Positions 41,190 through 49,638 of a stretch of 64,000 bases of DNA are shown here, piece by piece (within the stretch, counting starts at the first letter, position 1; the number at the start of each line of letters is the position of its first letter). This DNA is from Antarcticirhabdus aurantiaca (lineage in GTDB: Bacteria; Pseudomonadota; Alphaproteobacteria; Rhizobiales; Rhizobiaceae): positions 1 to 64,000 of the forward strand of contig NZ_VTOM01000007.1 in assembly GCF_009765365.1 (NCBI RefSeq), written 5' to 3'. The notes below the pieces were generated by a model. That model was not told the origin of the DNA and did not search any database. It worked only from the letters and a program-made list of their open reading frames with translations. Position numbers and translations under genes: made by a program.

Positions 41190-42569
41190 TTACTCGGCCG
41201 CCGCGGCGGCGCGTGCGCCGGCCGCGACGGAGGCCCGCGCCACCTCGGCCGCGTCGGACAGGTCGGTCAGGCGCCAGGCAAGATCCATCAGGTCCGCCGT
41301 AGGGGCAGCGCCGATCACCGGCTCCGACTGGCGCGCGAACTTCTCGATGAGCTGCTCGTTCGAGAGCGGCCGGTGGATCGAGCCGATGGCATGCTCGACG
41401 AAGCGGGTGATCGTGCGCCCGTCGGTGAGGTCGATCTCGATCGCCACCTGATCCTCGTGGATCGCCGCGTCGCTGGTCGCCTTCACCTTGCGGCGCAGGG
41501 CCACGAGCTCGGGCGCGTTGGCCGCCTCGTCGGTGAAGGCGGTCGGCGAGCCGTCGCCGCGCAGGAGCGCGCAGGCCGCGGCGTGGAAGACGCTGAACTT
41601 CGATTCGAGGCCGGTCTTCGGCTCGGTCTTGCCGGTCAGCTCCAGGACGAGCGGGTGGGTGCGCAGCCGCACGGCCGAAACGCCGGCCATGACGTCAGCC
41701 CCGAGCTCGTCGCGCAGCTGCCGGCAGCCGTCGATCGCGGGATGGATGACGATGCCGCAGGCGAAGGGCTTGTAGGAGTTGAGCCCCGCTTCCCAGGTCT
41801 CGCCGAGGCCGCCGAGGATCTGCGAATAGTCCTGCTTGGTGGACAGGACGTTGGCGAAGCCGCGGGGCGCCTCGATGGCGCGGGTCGAGGAATCGAAGCC
41901 CGCCTCGGCTAGGAAGGCGGCCATGAGGCCGTTCTGCGCGGCGCGCCCGGGATGGAAGCTCTTGCACATCGTGCCGAACATCTCGCGCAGGCCCGAGGAC
42001 TGCGTCGCCGCGATGCCGAGCGCCCAGGCGGTGCGCTGCGCGTCGAGGCCGAGGAGGCGGGAGACCGCCGCCGCCGCGCCGAAGACGCCTGCCGTGCCGG
42101 TGATGTGCCAGCCGCGGTCGTAATGGTCGGGATAGACCGAATTGCCGATCCGGCATTCGACCTCGATGCCGGTGATCAAGGCCTCCAGGAAGCGCTTGCC
42201 ATCGACCGGCCGGTACTCGGCGACGGCGAGGATCGCCGAGGCGACCGGGCCGGCGGGGTGGATGATGGTCTTGAGGTGGGTGTCGTCGTAGTCGAGAACG
42301 TGGCTGGTGATGCCGTTGAGAAGGGCGGCATGCGGCACGTCGAGGCGCTCGGTGCGGCCGACGACGCTCGCCTGGGCCGGGCCGACGAACGGCCGGATCG
42401 CCGCGACGGCGCGGTCGGCGGTCTCGTGGGTGGCGCCGCCGACGGCGCAGCCGAGCCAGTTGAAGAAGGTGCGCACGCCCTCCTCGCGGACGGCGGGCGG
42501 CAGGTCGGCGAGGTCGCGGGGGGCGGCGATCCACTCGGCGAGGCGCTGGGTGACGTGTGTCTCGGTCAA
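41190..42569 (-). CDS. MmgE/PrpD family protein, copy 2
   Basis: A 459-residue protein with REEGVRTFFNWLGCAVGGAT, ITSHVLDYDDTHLKTIIHPA (the conserved D-Y-D-D-T-H), GTAGVFGAAAAVSRLLGLDA, CKSFHPGRAAQNGLMAAFLA and NSYKPFACGIVIHPAIDGCR. Length and motifs match aconitate-decarboxylase/2-methylcitrate-dehydratase relatives. The 22-bp gap to the upstream SDR and 14-bp gap to the downstream dehydrogenase show one operon. Confidence 0.9.
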   Translation of the reverse strand: MTETHVTQRLAEWIAAPRDLADLPPAVREEGVRTFFNWLGCAVGGATHETADRAVAAIRPFVGPAQASVVGRTERLDVPHAALLNGITSHVLDYDDTHLKTIIHPAGPVASAILAVAEYRPVDGKRFLEALITGIEVECRIGNSVYPDHYDRGWHITGTAGVFGAAAAVSRLLGLDAQRTAWALGIAATQSSGLREMFGTMCKSFHPGRAAQNGLMAAFLAEAGFDSSTRAIEAPRGFANVLSTKQDYSQILGGLGETWEAGLNSYKPFACGIVIHPAIDGCRQLRDELGADVMAGVSAVRLRTHPLVLELTGKTEPKTGLESKFSVFHAAACALLRGDGSPTAFTDEAANAPELVALRRKVKATSDAAIHEDQVAIEIDLTDGRTITRFVEHAIGSIHRPLSNEQLIEKFARQSEPVIGAAPTADLMDLAWRLTDLSDAAEVARASVAAGARAAAAAE

Positions 42570-42591
42570 GGGTTTCGTCCTTTCGTGGGGT

Positions 42592-43383
42592 TCACAGGAG
42601 GCCGCGGGCGATGCCGCCGTCGACGTTGATCGTTTGGCCGGTGACGTAGGAGGCGAGCGGGCTGGAAAGCCACGTGGCCATGACCGCTACCTCTTCCGGC
42701 TCGGCGAAGCGCTTGAGCGGGATCTCGGCCGAGAACTCGGCGAAGACGCTCTCGAGGTCGATCCCGCGCTCGGCGGCGATGCCCGTCGCGCGCTTGATCC
42801 AGAGCGACGTGCGGGTGCGGCCCGGCGCGACCGCGTTGACGCGGATCCCGGCCTCGCCCAGCTCGAGGCCGAGGGTCTTCACGAGGCCGAGAAGGCCGGC
42901 CTTGTGGACGTTGGACATGATCTGGTGCGCGTAGGGCATCTTCGCCGCCGCCGCGCCGAGAACGACGATCGAGGGCGCGCTTCCCACGGCGAGCAGCGGG
43001 GCGAGGGCCCGGATGACGCGGACCACCGACAGAACGTTGAACTCGTAGTTGCGCAGCCAATCCGCGTCGTCGAGGCTGGCGAAGTCGGCGCGCACGCTGC
43101 CGCCGACCGCCATCACGAGCGCGTCGAGCCCGCCCCAGCGATCGCGCACGAAGGCCGCGGCGGCGTCGCCCGAGGAGGCCTCGGTCGCGTCGAGGACGAG
43201 GGTGTCCGGGCGCTTGCCCGTGGCGGACGTCAGCTCGTCGGCCGCGGCGGCGAGGTTCTCCGCCGAGCGCGAGGCGATGGCGACGCGGGCGCCGTCCGAC
43301 AGGAGCAGTTCGGCCGTCGCCCGGCCGATGCCGTCGCTGCCGCCGACGACGAGGACGCGGCGGTTCTCAAGCCGAAGATCCAT
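42592..43383 (-). CDS. SDR family oxidoreductase with atypical active site, copy 2
   Basis: A 263-residue short-chain dehydrogenase: RRVLVVGGSDGIGRATAELL at the N-terminus, DALVMAVGGSVRADFASLDD, and a C-terminal VTGQTINVDGG. As in copy 1 the Y-x-x-x-K is not conserved: the sequence reads KMPYAHQIMSNVHKAGLLGL, with Ser at the tyrosine position and Lys kept. Variant SDRs with S-N-x-x-R/K-A-G at this place are known in catabolic clusters. Its start overlaps the end of the abrB-type gene by 17 bp. Confidence 0.85.
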   Translation of the reverse strand: MDLRLENRRVLVVGGSDGIGRATAELLLSDGARVAIASRSAENLAAAADELTSATGKRPDTLVLDATEASSGDAAAAFVRDRWGGLDALVMAVGGSVRADFASLDDADWLRNYEFNVLSVVRVIRALAPLLAVGSAPSIVVLGAAAAKMPYAHQIMSNVHKAGLLGLVKTLGLELGEAGIRVNAVAPGRTRTSLWIKRATGIAAERGIDLESVFAEFSAEIPLKRFAEPEEVAVMATWLSSPLASYVTGQTINVDGGIARGLL

Positions 43384-44470
43384 CGCGGCCTCCGAAACGG
43401 GAATACAGGTTGAAGACGAGAAGGACGGTGGACGAGACGACGGCGATGCGCATGACGTGGAAGGCGGTCACGAGCGCGACGTCGGCGTTCATCGCCTTGG
43501 CGGTCAGCACCATCTCGGTGATCGCCGCCGGGGCGAGGGACAGGAAGGACGTCGTCAGCGGCAGGCCCGTGGCGAGGCTGAGGACCTGCGCGCCGACACC
43601 CGCTCCGACGATCATGGTCAGCGAGACGACGAGGCCGGACAGGGCGACGCGCGGCAGGCGCGCGAGAAGCTCGCGGCGGAAGCGGCAGGCGAGCCACGTG
43701 CCGACGGCGAGCTGGGCCAGGATCGACAGGAAGCCCGGCACCGGCTGAAGAAAGAGGCCGCTCGCGCCGAGCGTCGCACCGACGATCAGGGGCCCGAAGA
43801 GCCAAGGGTTGGGGATCGGCGTCGGCTTTAGGAGGCGCGCGGCGAGATAAGCGAGGCCGACCACGACGAGGAGGCCGAGCCCGGCTTCGACGCCGCCTGC
43901 GGATGCGGGATCGCCGGAGGGAGGGGCGCCGGGCGTTCCCAGGTGCAGGACCATGAACGGCACGACGCAGACGACGCTCGCGACCCGCAGGGCATGGACG
44001 ATCGAGACCGCCCCGGCATCGCCGCCGCGCTCGTGCGCCACCACCGCCATGTCGGCCATGCCGCCGGCCGCCGTGGCGAAGAAGGCCGTGGTGCGGTCGA
44101 TGCCGGCGAGCGGACGCAGGAGAAGCGCGCCGAGGCAGGTGAGGGCGACGATGTAGAGCGAGGACACGAACATGGCCGGGAGGAGCCCGACCGCCGCGGC
44201 GAGCACCGGCCCGGTGAAGCGCAGTCCGGCGGCGAGGCCGATCACGACCTGTCCCAACTCGCGCATGTGGGGCGCGACGGTGACCGGCGCGCCGGCGGCG
44301 GCGAGCGCGCCGACGACCATGAGCGGACCGAGGACGAAGGGCAGGGGCATGCCGACTGCGTCGGCCGCCACGCCGCTGAAGGCGGCGACCGCATAGGTCG
44401 CCGCGATCCGCAGCGCTGTGGCAAGGCGCGTGGGCTCGCGCGCCTTTTCCCCCGTCCGATCCTCCGGCAT
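43367..44470 (-). CDS. AbrB-type membrane protein, copy 2
   Basis: From ATG 44470, 367 residues with about ten helices and two AbrB_dup repeats: LGPLMVVGALAAAGAPVTVA ... LGQVVIGLAAGLRFTGPVLA with FATAAGGMADMAVVAHERGG, then LAQLAVGTWLACRFRRELLA with LSLAPAAITEMVLTAKAMNA. It has the same family and a similar place as copy 1 (in a Tct/MmgE operon), supporting a shared though unknown transport role. Gap of 31 bp to the upstream mmgE-type gene. Confidence 0.85.
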   Translation of the reverse strand: MPEDRTGEKAREPTRLATALRIAATYAVAAFSGVAADAVGMPLPFVLGPLMVVGALAAAGAPVTVAPHMRELGQVVIGLAAGLRFTGPVLAAAVGLLPAMFVSSLYIVALTCLGALLLRPLAGIDRTTAFFATAAGGMADMAVVAHERGGDAGAVSIVHALRVASVVCVVPFMVLHLGTPGAPPSGDPASAGGVEAGLGLLVVVGLAYLAARLLKPTPIPNPWLFGPLIVGATLGASGLFLQPVPGFLSILAQLAVGTWLACRFRRELLARLPRVALSGLVVSLTMIVGAGVGAQVLSLATGLPLTTSFLSLAPAAITEMVLTAKAMNADVALVTAFHVMRIAVVSSTVLLVFNLYSRFGGRDGSSA

Positions 44471-44501
44471 CGCCGTCACGGCCCGCTCCCGACCCGTGCC
44501 G

Positions 44502-45917
44502 TCAGCGCTTGGAGAGCGCCTGCGCCAGCGGCGCGAGGCCGGGCAGCGCGTCGAGGTCGCGCACCATGGAGACGACGCTCCTGGCCGCATCCATGTCCCA
44601 GCGCGCGAACTCGGCGCATTCCAGGAACTTGCCGGCGACCTCGTCGTAGCTCATCGGGAAGGCCGGGCTGCCTTTGCCGAAGTCGGCCATGCCCGAGATG
44701 GTCCGCCCGTCCTCGAGCTCGATGTCGATATAGGTCGTCATCAGGTGGTAGCCCGCGGCCTCGGCGCGATCGTCGACGCCGAAGTCGACCTTGGCGATCA
44801 TCGCCTGAACGTCCGGCCGGTTGACCACCTCGTCGGTGAATTCATTGAGGCCTGCCCGCTTCTCCAGGAGGAGGATGGCCATGCAGAACTCCATGGAGAA
44901 CTTGGCCTGGAGTTCGTTCGTCGGACGATGGTGGATGAGGGCGTTCGGCATGTTGGAGTTGGTGCCGACGCGCACGCGCCGCACCTGGCCGGCCTTGATG
45001 CCGTGCTCGCGGATGAGGCGCAGCATCTCGGTCATGCCGGGATGGGTGAGCGAGCCCGAGGGATGCGGCTTGATGGAAACGCCGGGCTCGGCGAAGGTCC
45101 AGGGGTCGCCGAGCCGCCCGACGATCGCCTTCTGGTCGAAGCCGCCGCCGGCGGCCCGGAAGAAGCCGCGCGGCGCTTCGAGGATGTTGTCGCTCGCGGT
45201 CCAGCCGTAGGAGGCGAACTGCGCCGCGGTCACGCCCGACTCGGAGGCGCGGCCGGCGTGGAAGGGCTTCGTCATCGTGCCGAAGTTCTCGCGCAGGCCC
45301 GCCGACTGCGAGCCGGCGATGGAGAGCGCGCGCAAGGTCGCGTCCTCGTCGAGATTCATCAGGCGCGCGGCGGCGGACGCGGCGGCGAAGGTGCCGCAGG
45401 TGGCGGTGGCGTGGAAGCCGGTCTGGTAGTGGCGCGGGTCGATCGCCTCGGCCACCTTGCACTCGACCTCGACACCCAGGTGATAGGCGAGGAGCATGTC
45501 GCGCCCGGAGCGGCCGAGCGTTTCGGCCATCGCGAAGGCGGCCGGCAGGGCGGGGGCCGTCGGATGCGTCAGGAGGCCGTAGACGCGATCCTTGGCGACG
45601 GCGAGCTGGGTGTCGTCGTAGTCGTCGGCGTGAATGCCGACGCCGTTGGCGAAGGCGGCGAAGCGCGGCGCGACCTTGAGATCGGAGCCGATGACGGTGG
45701 CGCCGCCGGTGCCGAGCGACAGGTCGGCGAGGTGGCGCCGCACGTATTCGCCGGAGCGCGCGACCGAGCCCGACAGCGCGAGGCCGAAGCCGTCGAGGAT
45801 CGACTTCTTGCCGAGCGCGACGACCTCGTCCGGAATGTCGTTCCAGGCGGTGCCGAGAACGAATGCGCCGACTTCGCGCGTGACGGCCGGCACGCCGCCG
45901 GGTTGTGTCAACATCAT
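44502..45917 (-). CDS. MmgE/PrpD family protein, copy 3
   Basis: A 471-residue protein from ATG 45917; the directly following ATG 45914 is better spaced from GGGAGG, and a longer upstream frame exists. Motifs: KKSILDGFGLALSGSVARSG, GIHADDYDDTQLAVAKDRVY, HATATCGTFAAASAAARLMN, TKPFHAGRASESGVTAAQFA and SIKPHPSGSLTHPGMTEMLR. First gene of the minus operon, 91 bp downstream of locus motif site 4. Confidence 0.9.
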   Translation of the reverse strand: MMLTQPGGVPAVTREVGAFVLGTAWNDIPDEVVALGKKSILDGFGLALSGSVARSGEYVRRHLADLSLGTGGATVIGSDLKVAPRFAAFANGVGIHADDYDDTQLAVAKDRVYGLLTHPTAPALPAAFAMAETLGRSGRDMLLAYHLGVEVECKVAEAIDPRHYQTGFHATATCGTFAAASAAARLMNLDEDATLRALSIAGSQSAGLRENFGTMTKPFHAGRASESGVTAAQFASYGWTASDNILEAPRGFFRAAGGGFDQKAIVGRLGDPWTFAEPGVSIKPHPSGSLTHPGMTEMLRLIREHGIKAGQVRRVRVGTNSNMPNALIHHRPTNELQAKFSMEFCMAILLLEKRAGLNEFTDEVVNRPDVQAMIAKVDFGVDDRAEAAGYHLMTTYIDIELEDGRTISGMADFGKGSPAFPMSYDEVAGKFLECAEFARWDMDAARSVVSMVRDLDALPGLAPLAQALSKR

Positions 45918-45990
45918 GGCCTCCCGAATGAAGTGGTGCTCGCGTTCGGTCCTACGCGGCTTCGACTTCATGGGACGACGACGGCGTCCA

Positions 45991-46009
45991 TGTCAACTGT
46001 CTACAATAT
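45991..46009. promoter_or_regulatory. Locus motif site 4 before the mmgE-3 operon
   Basis: TGTCAACTGTCTACAATAT; complement reads ATATTGTAGACAGTTGACA, keeping both halves ATTGT and TGACA of the consensus. About 75 bp upstream of the mmgE-3 start and in the same 388-bp divergent region as site 5. Confidence 0.65.
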
Positions 46010-46177
46010 GGCGAAGCGCCGGACGGATCTGTCCGGGGCTGCGTGATCGCGGAAGTTCCCGAGCGCGCAGGCTCGTGCATCCTTCTGTGCTGCCTTCTTG
46101 ATGATCAAGGTCCCTCGCGCGGCTCGCGTATCGGAGCCTGCTTTGGCTCCGAAGCAGTGCCGTCTGCCTGATGAAGG

Positions 46178-46191
46178 TGTTGACAGTTGAC
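46178..46191. promoter_or_regulatory. Locus motif site 5 before tctC-2
   Basis: TGTTGACAGTTGAC, matching the central part of sites 3 and 4. It lies about 115 bp upstream of the tctC-2 start on the plus strand, in the region shared with the divergent mmgE-3 operon. Confidence 0.6.
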
Positions 46192-46305
46192 GAAAATGGC
46201 AGCAGCTTCGGGACACGCGCCGCGGCAGGGAGGCTTCGAGCGCCTGTCGGCACCCGGCCCGCGTCTCCGCCGGCCCGTGCCTGTCATTCCAACGGGAGGA
46301 ATTTG

Positions 46306-47313
46306 ATGAACGGATTCACGCGACGCGCTGCGCTTCGGCTCGGCGCCATCGGCGGCGCGATGCTTCTGTCGGCAGCGCTCCTGGCGCCGGCACCGGTTCT
46401 GGCGCAGGAGGACTATCCTTCTCGCCCGATCAATGTGGTCGTGCCCTTCGCGACCGGCGGCTACAACGACCGCCTCGCCCGCGCCTTCGCGCCCTACCTC
46501 GAAAAGGAGCTCGGCCAGCCGCTGGTGATCATCAACCAGGAAGGCGCCGGCACCCAGCTCGGCCACACCTATGCACTGCAGCAGGATCCGGACGGCTACA
46601 CCATCCTGTGCACCTCGGTGTCGCCGTACATCCCGCTCTCGATCTTCCTCCAGAACGCGCCCTACAAGCTCGAGGACTTCGCGATCCTGAACCTGCCCTC
46701 GCGCGACTACACGCTGGCGGCAACGAGCGCCGACAGTGAGATCGAGAGCTTCGCGGCGGCGATCGAGCAGCTGAAGGCCGATCCGTCGAGCCTGTCGATC
46801 GGCGTTCAGCCGGCCTCGGCCGACTACGCCAACATGATGCTGACGATGAAGGCCGCGGGCATCGACCCGAGCGCGCTGCGGATCGTCACCTATGACGGCG
46901 GCGGGCCGGCCCGAAACGCCGCGGCCGGCGCGCAGGTCGACATCGCCTTCGTCGGCGGCGAGGGCTTCCTGCCCTTGAAGGACAAGATCAAGCCGCTCGC
47001 CATGTACGCCAAGGAGGCGCCGGCCTGGTGGCCCGGCGCGCCGACGATCGGCTCGACGGGCATCGAGCAGGAATTCGTGGACGGCTCGCAGCGCGGCTGG
47101 GTCGTGGCCTCGGCGGTCAAGACCGAGAACCCGGAGATCTACGCCAAGATCCTCGCCGCCGTGGAGAAGGCGTCGAAGAACCCCGACGCGATCAAGGCGC
47201 TCGAGCTGCAGGAACTGGCGACCACCTGGTACGGCCCGGAAGCCTCTCAGCAGGCCTTCATCGACAACGCCGCCACGATGGAGAAGCACCAGGCTCTCCT
47301 GAAGGGCGAGTAA
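46306..47313 (+). CDS. tctC: Tripartite tricarboxylate transporter receptor (TctC/BUG), copy 2
   Basis: From ATG 46306 behind CGGGAGGAATTTG, 335 residues with an N-terminal twin-arginine-like TRRAALRLGAIGGAMLLSAA leader and cut site after VLAQ. BUG motifs: RPINVVVPFATGGYNDRLAR and LGQPLVIINQEGAGTQLGHT. The Tat-like R-R and the hydrophobic stretch suggest export already folded, which is unusual for the family; it could also be Sec. Opens operon 2 (tctC-tctB-tctA). Confidence 0.9.
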   Translation: MNGFTRRAALRLGAIGGAMLLSAALLAPAPVLAQEDYPSRPINVVVPFATGGYNDRLARAFAPYLEKELGQPLVIINQEGAGTQLGHTYALQQDPDGYTILCTSVSPYIPLSIFLQNAPYKLEDFAILNLPSRDYTLAATSADSEIESFAAAIEQLKADPSSLSIGVQPASADYANMMLTMKAAGIDPSALRIVTYDGGGPARNAAAGAQVDIAFVGGEGFLPLKDKIKPLAMYAKEAPAWWPGAPTIGSTGIEQEFVDGSQRGWVVASAVKTENPEIYAKILAAVEKASKNPDAIKALELQELATTWYGPEASQQAFIDNAATMEKHQALLKGE

Positions 47314-47417
47314 GCCTCTCGCGGTTCATCGCGCTCCGCCCGCCTCGCGGCTCGCGCCGCGGCGGGCGGCTGCGTCCCCGCCCGCCGCGCCCGCCTCGTC
47401 AGACCGGGAGACCAACC

Positions 47418-47915
47418 ATGCGCATCATGCGTCACGAATACCGCGTCGACTGGCTGCACCTCGCCTTCGTCTCGATCATGGCCGCCCTCGTTCTGTGGTA
47501 CCTGATCGACGCGCGCTCGGTGTCGCTCAGCATCAACAACCTCCTGCTGGTCCAGCCGCTCGCGATCGCGGTCTTCGTCCTCTACCTCTTCATCGTGCCG
47601 CAATGCTTCCGCCGCGCCGACGCCGCGGCTGAGCGGGAAGCGCCGGCGATCGACGATCCGCTGCAGCCCAAGCTGCCGGAGGGGCGGGCGCTCATCCGCG
47701 TCGCCATGCTGGGTGCGGCGCTGGGCGTCTTCGTCTTCACGCTCACCACGCTCGGCTTCGACATCGGCATCCTCCTGTTCGCGCTGGCGACGATGCTGAT
47801 CTGCGGCGAGCGCCGGCCGCTCCCGCTCGTCCTGTATCCGCTCGCGGTCACGGTCGTCTCCGTCTACGGCTTCCGGGCCCTCATGCCCTACCCGATGGTC
47901 ACCGCGCTCCTGTGA
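47418..47915 (+). CDS. tctB: TctB small membrane subunit, copy 2
   Basis: A 165-residue membrane protein from ATG 47418 (GGGAGACCAACC upstream). Helices near residues 12-30, 42-60, 95-112 and 120-155 (for example LHLAFVSIMAALVLWYLIDA, LGVFVFTLTTLGFDIGILLF) match TctB. Placed between tctC-2 and tctA-2. Confidence 0.87.
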   Translation: MRIMRHEYRVDWLHLAFVSIMAALVLWYLIDARSVSLSINNLLLVQPLAIAVFVLYLFIVPQCFRRADAAAEREAPAIDDPLQPKLPEGRALIRVAMLGAALGVFVFTLTTLGFDIGILLFALATMLICGERRPLPLVLYPLAVTVVSVYGFRALMPYPMVTALL

Positions 47916-47943
47916 GCCGGGCCCAGCAGAGGACATCCGCATC

Positions 47944-49533
47944 ATGATCGACATGGACGCTCTCATGGGGGCCTTCGGGATCATGGCCACCTCGGCCGGA
48001 TCCTGGGGCTGGATCGTCCCCGGCCTCATCGTCGGGCTGGTCTTCAGCGCGATCCCCGGCGTCTCGATCACCATGGCCATGGCGATCGTGCTGCCGATGT
48101 CGCTCTACATGGACTTCTTCCCGGCGATCGTCTTCCTGACCTCGGTCTATACGGGGGCGGGGTTCGGCGGATCGGTTCCGGCGATCCTGATGAACATACC
48201 CGGCTCGCCCTCGTCCTACGCCACCACCTTCGACGGCTACGCCATGTCGAAGAAGGGCCAGCACAACGAGGCGCTGGGCTACGCGCTCTTCGCCTCGACG
48301 ATCTGCGGCATCTTCGGCTACCTGCTCCTGCTGGTGGTGGTGGAGCCGCTGGCCGACATCGTCCTGAAGATCGGCCCGCTCGAAATGTTCGCCGTCGCGG
48401 TCTGGGGCATGCTGCTCATCGGCTCGCTCGGCTCGAAATACATCAGTCGCGGCCTTTTCGCGGCGGCCTTCGGCCTGCTGCTCGGCGGCATCGGCATGAA
48501 CACGGCGGGCTTCATCCGCGGCACGATGGGCATGCCGAGCCTTCTCGACGGCATCTCGCCGATCCCCGCGATGATCGGCCTCCTGGCTTCCGGCCAGCTC
48601 CTGACGCTCGCGGGCAAGGACTACATCATCGAGGCCGAGGGCTCGCGCACGGTCTCGCTCTCGCGCATCCTGTCGGGCTGCTGGCAGACCTTCCGCCATC
48701 CCGGCGTCCTGGTGCGCGGCTCGGTGATCGGCATCGTGATCGGCGCGGTGCCGGGCGTCGGCTCCTCGCTCGGCAACCTCATCGCCTATGCCGAGACCAA
48801 GCGCACCTCCAAGGACCCGTCGAGCTTCGGCAAGGGCAATCCGAAGGGCGTCATCGCCGCGGAATCGGCGGTGGCGAGCGCCGAGGGCGGCTCGATGGCG
48901 ACGATGCTGGCGCTGGGCATCCCTGGCGGCGGCGCGACGGCGATCCTCCTCGCGGCCTTCATGATGCACAACATCGTGCCCGGACCCCAGTTCATCGAAA
49001 CGCAGAAGGAGATGGTCTACGCGATCATCCTGAACAACATCGTCCAGGCGATCGTCCTCCTCTTCGTCGGCATCGGCTTCATCTACGTCGCCTCCAACAT
49101 CGTCCGGGTGCGCACGCGCTACATCCTGCCGGCGATCCTCGTGATCGCCACCATGGGCACCTATGCGGTGGAGGGTTCGATCTCCGGTCCGATCACGCTC
49201 TTCGTCTTCTCGCTGATCGGCTTCCTGCTCGTGAAGTTCGATTATCCCGTCGCGGCGGTGGTGGTGGGCCTGCTTCTCGGGCGCATGCTGGAAACGGAGT
49301 TCCTGCGTTCCTACCAGCTCTCCGGCGGCGACCCGACCTACCTCTTCGAGCGGCCGGGCGCGATGACGATCTTCGGCATCATGCTGTTCTCCATGGCGAT
49401 GACCGCCTGGGGCAAGCGCAAGCAGGTGCTGGCCGAGGAGGCCGAGAGCGCCGCCATGGAAGCCTTGGCCCGACAGGCGAGCGTGCCGGAGGCCGAGCCC
49501 GGCATCAAGGCGGGAGCGAGCGGCCGGCACTGA
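47944..49533 (+). CDS. tctA: TctA large membrane subunit, copy 2
   Basis: A 529-residue polytopic protein. Signatures: GLVFSAIPGVSITMAMAIVL, VYTGAGFGGSVPAILMNIPG, GIVIGAVPGVGSSLGNLIAY and LALGIPGGGATAILLAAFMM. These correspond, with differences, to the two conserved G-x-x-P-G loops of TctA. It is closest in layout to copy 1 but diverged, so the two systems probably take different acids. Ends before a bidirectional terminator. Confidence 0.93.
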   Translation: MIDMDALMGAFGIMATSAGSWGWIVPGLIVGLVFSAIPGVSITMAMAIVLPMSLYMDFFPAIVFLTSVYTGAGFGGSVPAILMNIPGSPSSYATTFDGYAMSKKGQHNEALGYALFASTICGIFGYLLLLVVVEPLADIVLKIGPLEMFAVAVWGMLLIGSLGSKYISRGLFAAAFGLLLGGIGMNTAGFIRGTMGMPSLLDGISPIPAMIGLLASGQLLTLAGKDYIIEAEGSRTVSLSRILSGCWQTFRHPGVLVRGSVIGIVIGAVPGVGSSLGNLIAYAETKRTSKDPSSFGKGNPKGVIAAESAVASAEGGSMATMLALGIPGGGATAILLAAFMMHNIVPGPQFIETQKEMVYAIILNNIVQAIVLLFVGIGFIYVASNIVRVRTRYILPAILVIATMGTYAVEGSISGPITLFVFSLIGFLLVKFDYPVAAVVVGLLLGRMLETEFLRSYQLSGGDPTYLFERPGAMTIFGIMLFSMAMTAWGKRKQVLAEEAESAAMEALARQASVPEAEPGIKAGASGRH

Positions 49534-49567
49534 GCCCGGCCCGGCTTTCCGCCCCGGCCGCCCCAGG

Positions 49568-49610
49568 AAAAAAGCCCCGGCGCCGATGATCTCGGCGCCG
49601 GGGCTTTTTC
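49568..49610. terminator. Strong bidirectional terminator
   Basis: AAAAAGCCCCGGCGCCGA and TCGGCGCCGGGGCTTTTT pair in an 18-bp stem with a five-base loop, giving an A run on one side and a T run on the other. It separates the convergent tctA-2 and rhodanese genes. Confidence 0.93.
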
Positions 49611-49638
49611 GGTTTCGTGGCCGCCGTCGGGCGGCTCG

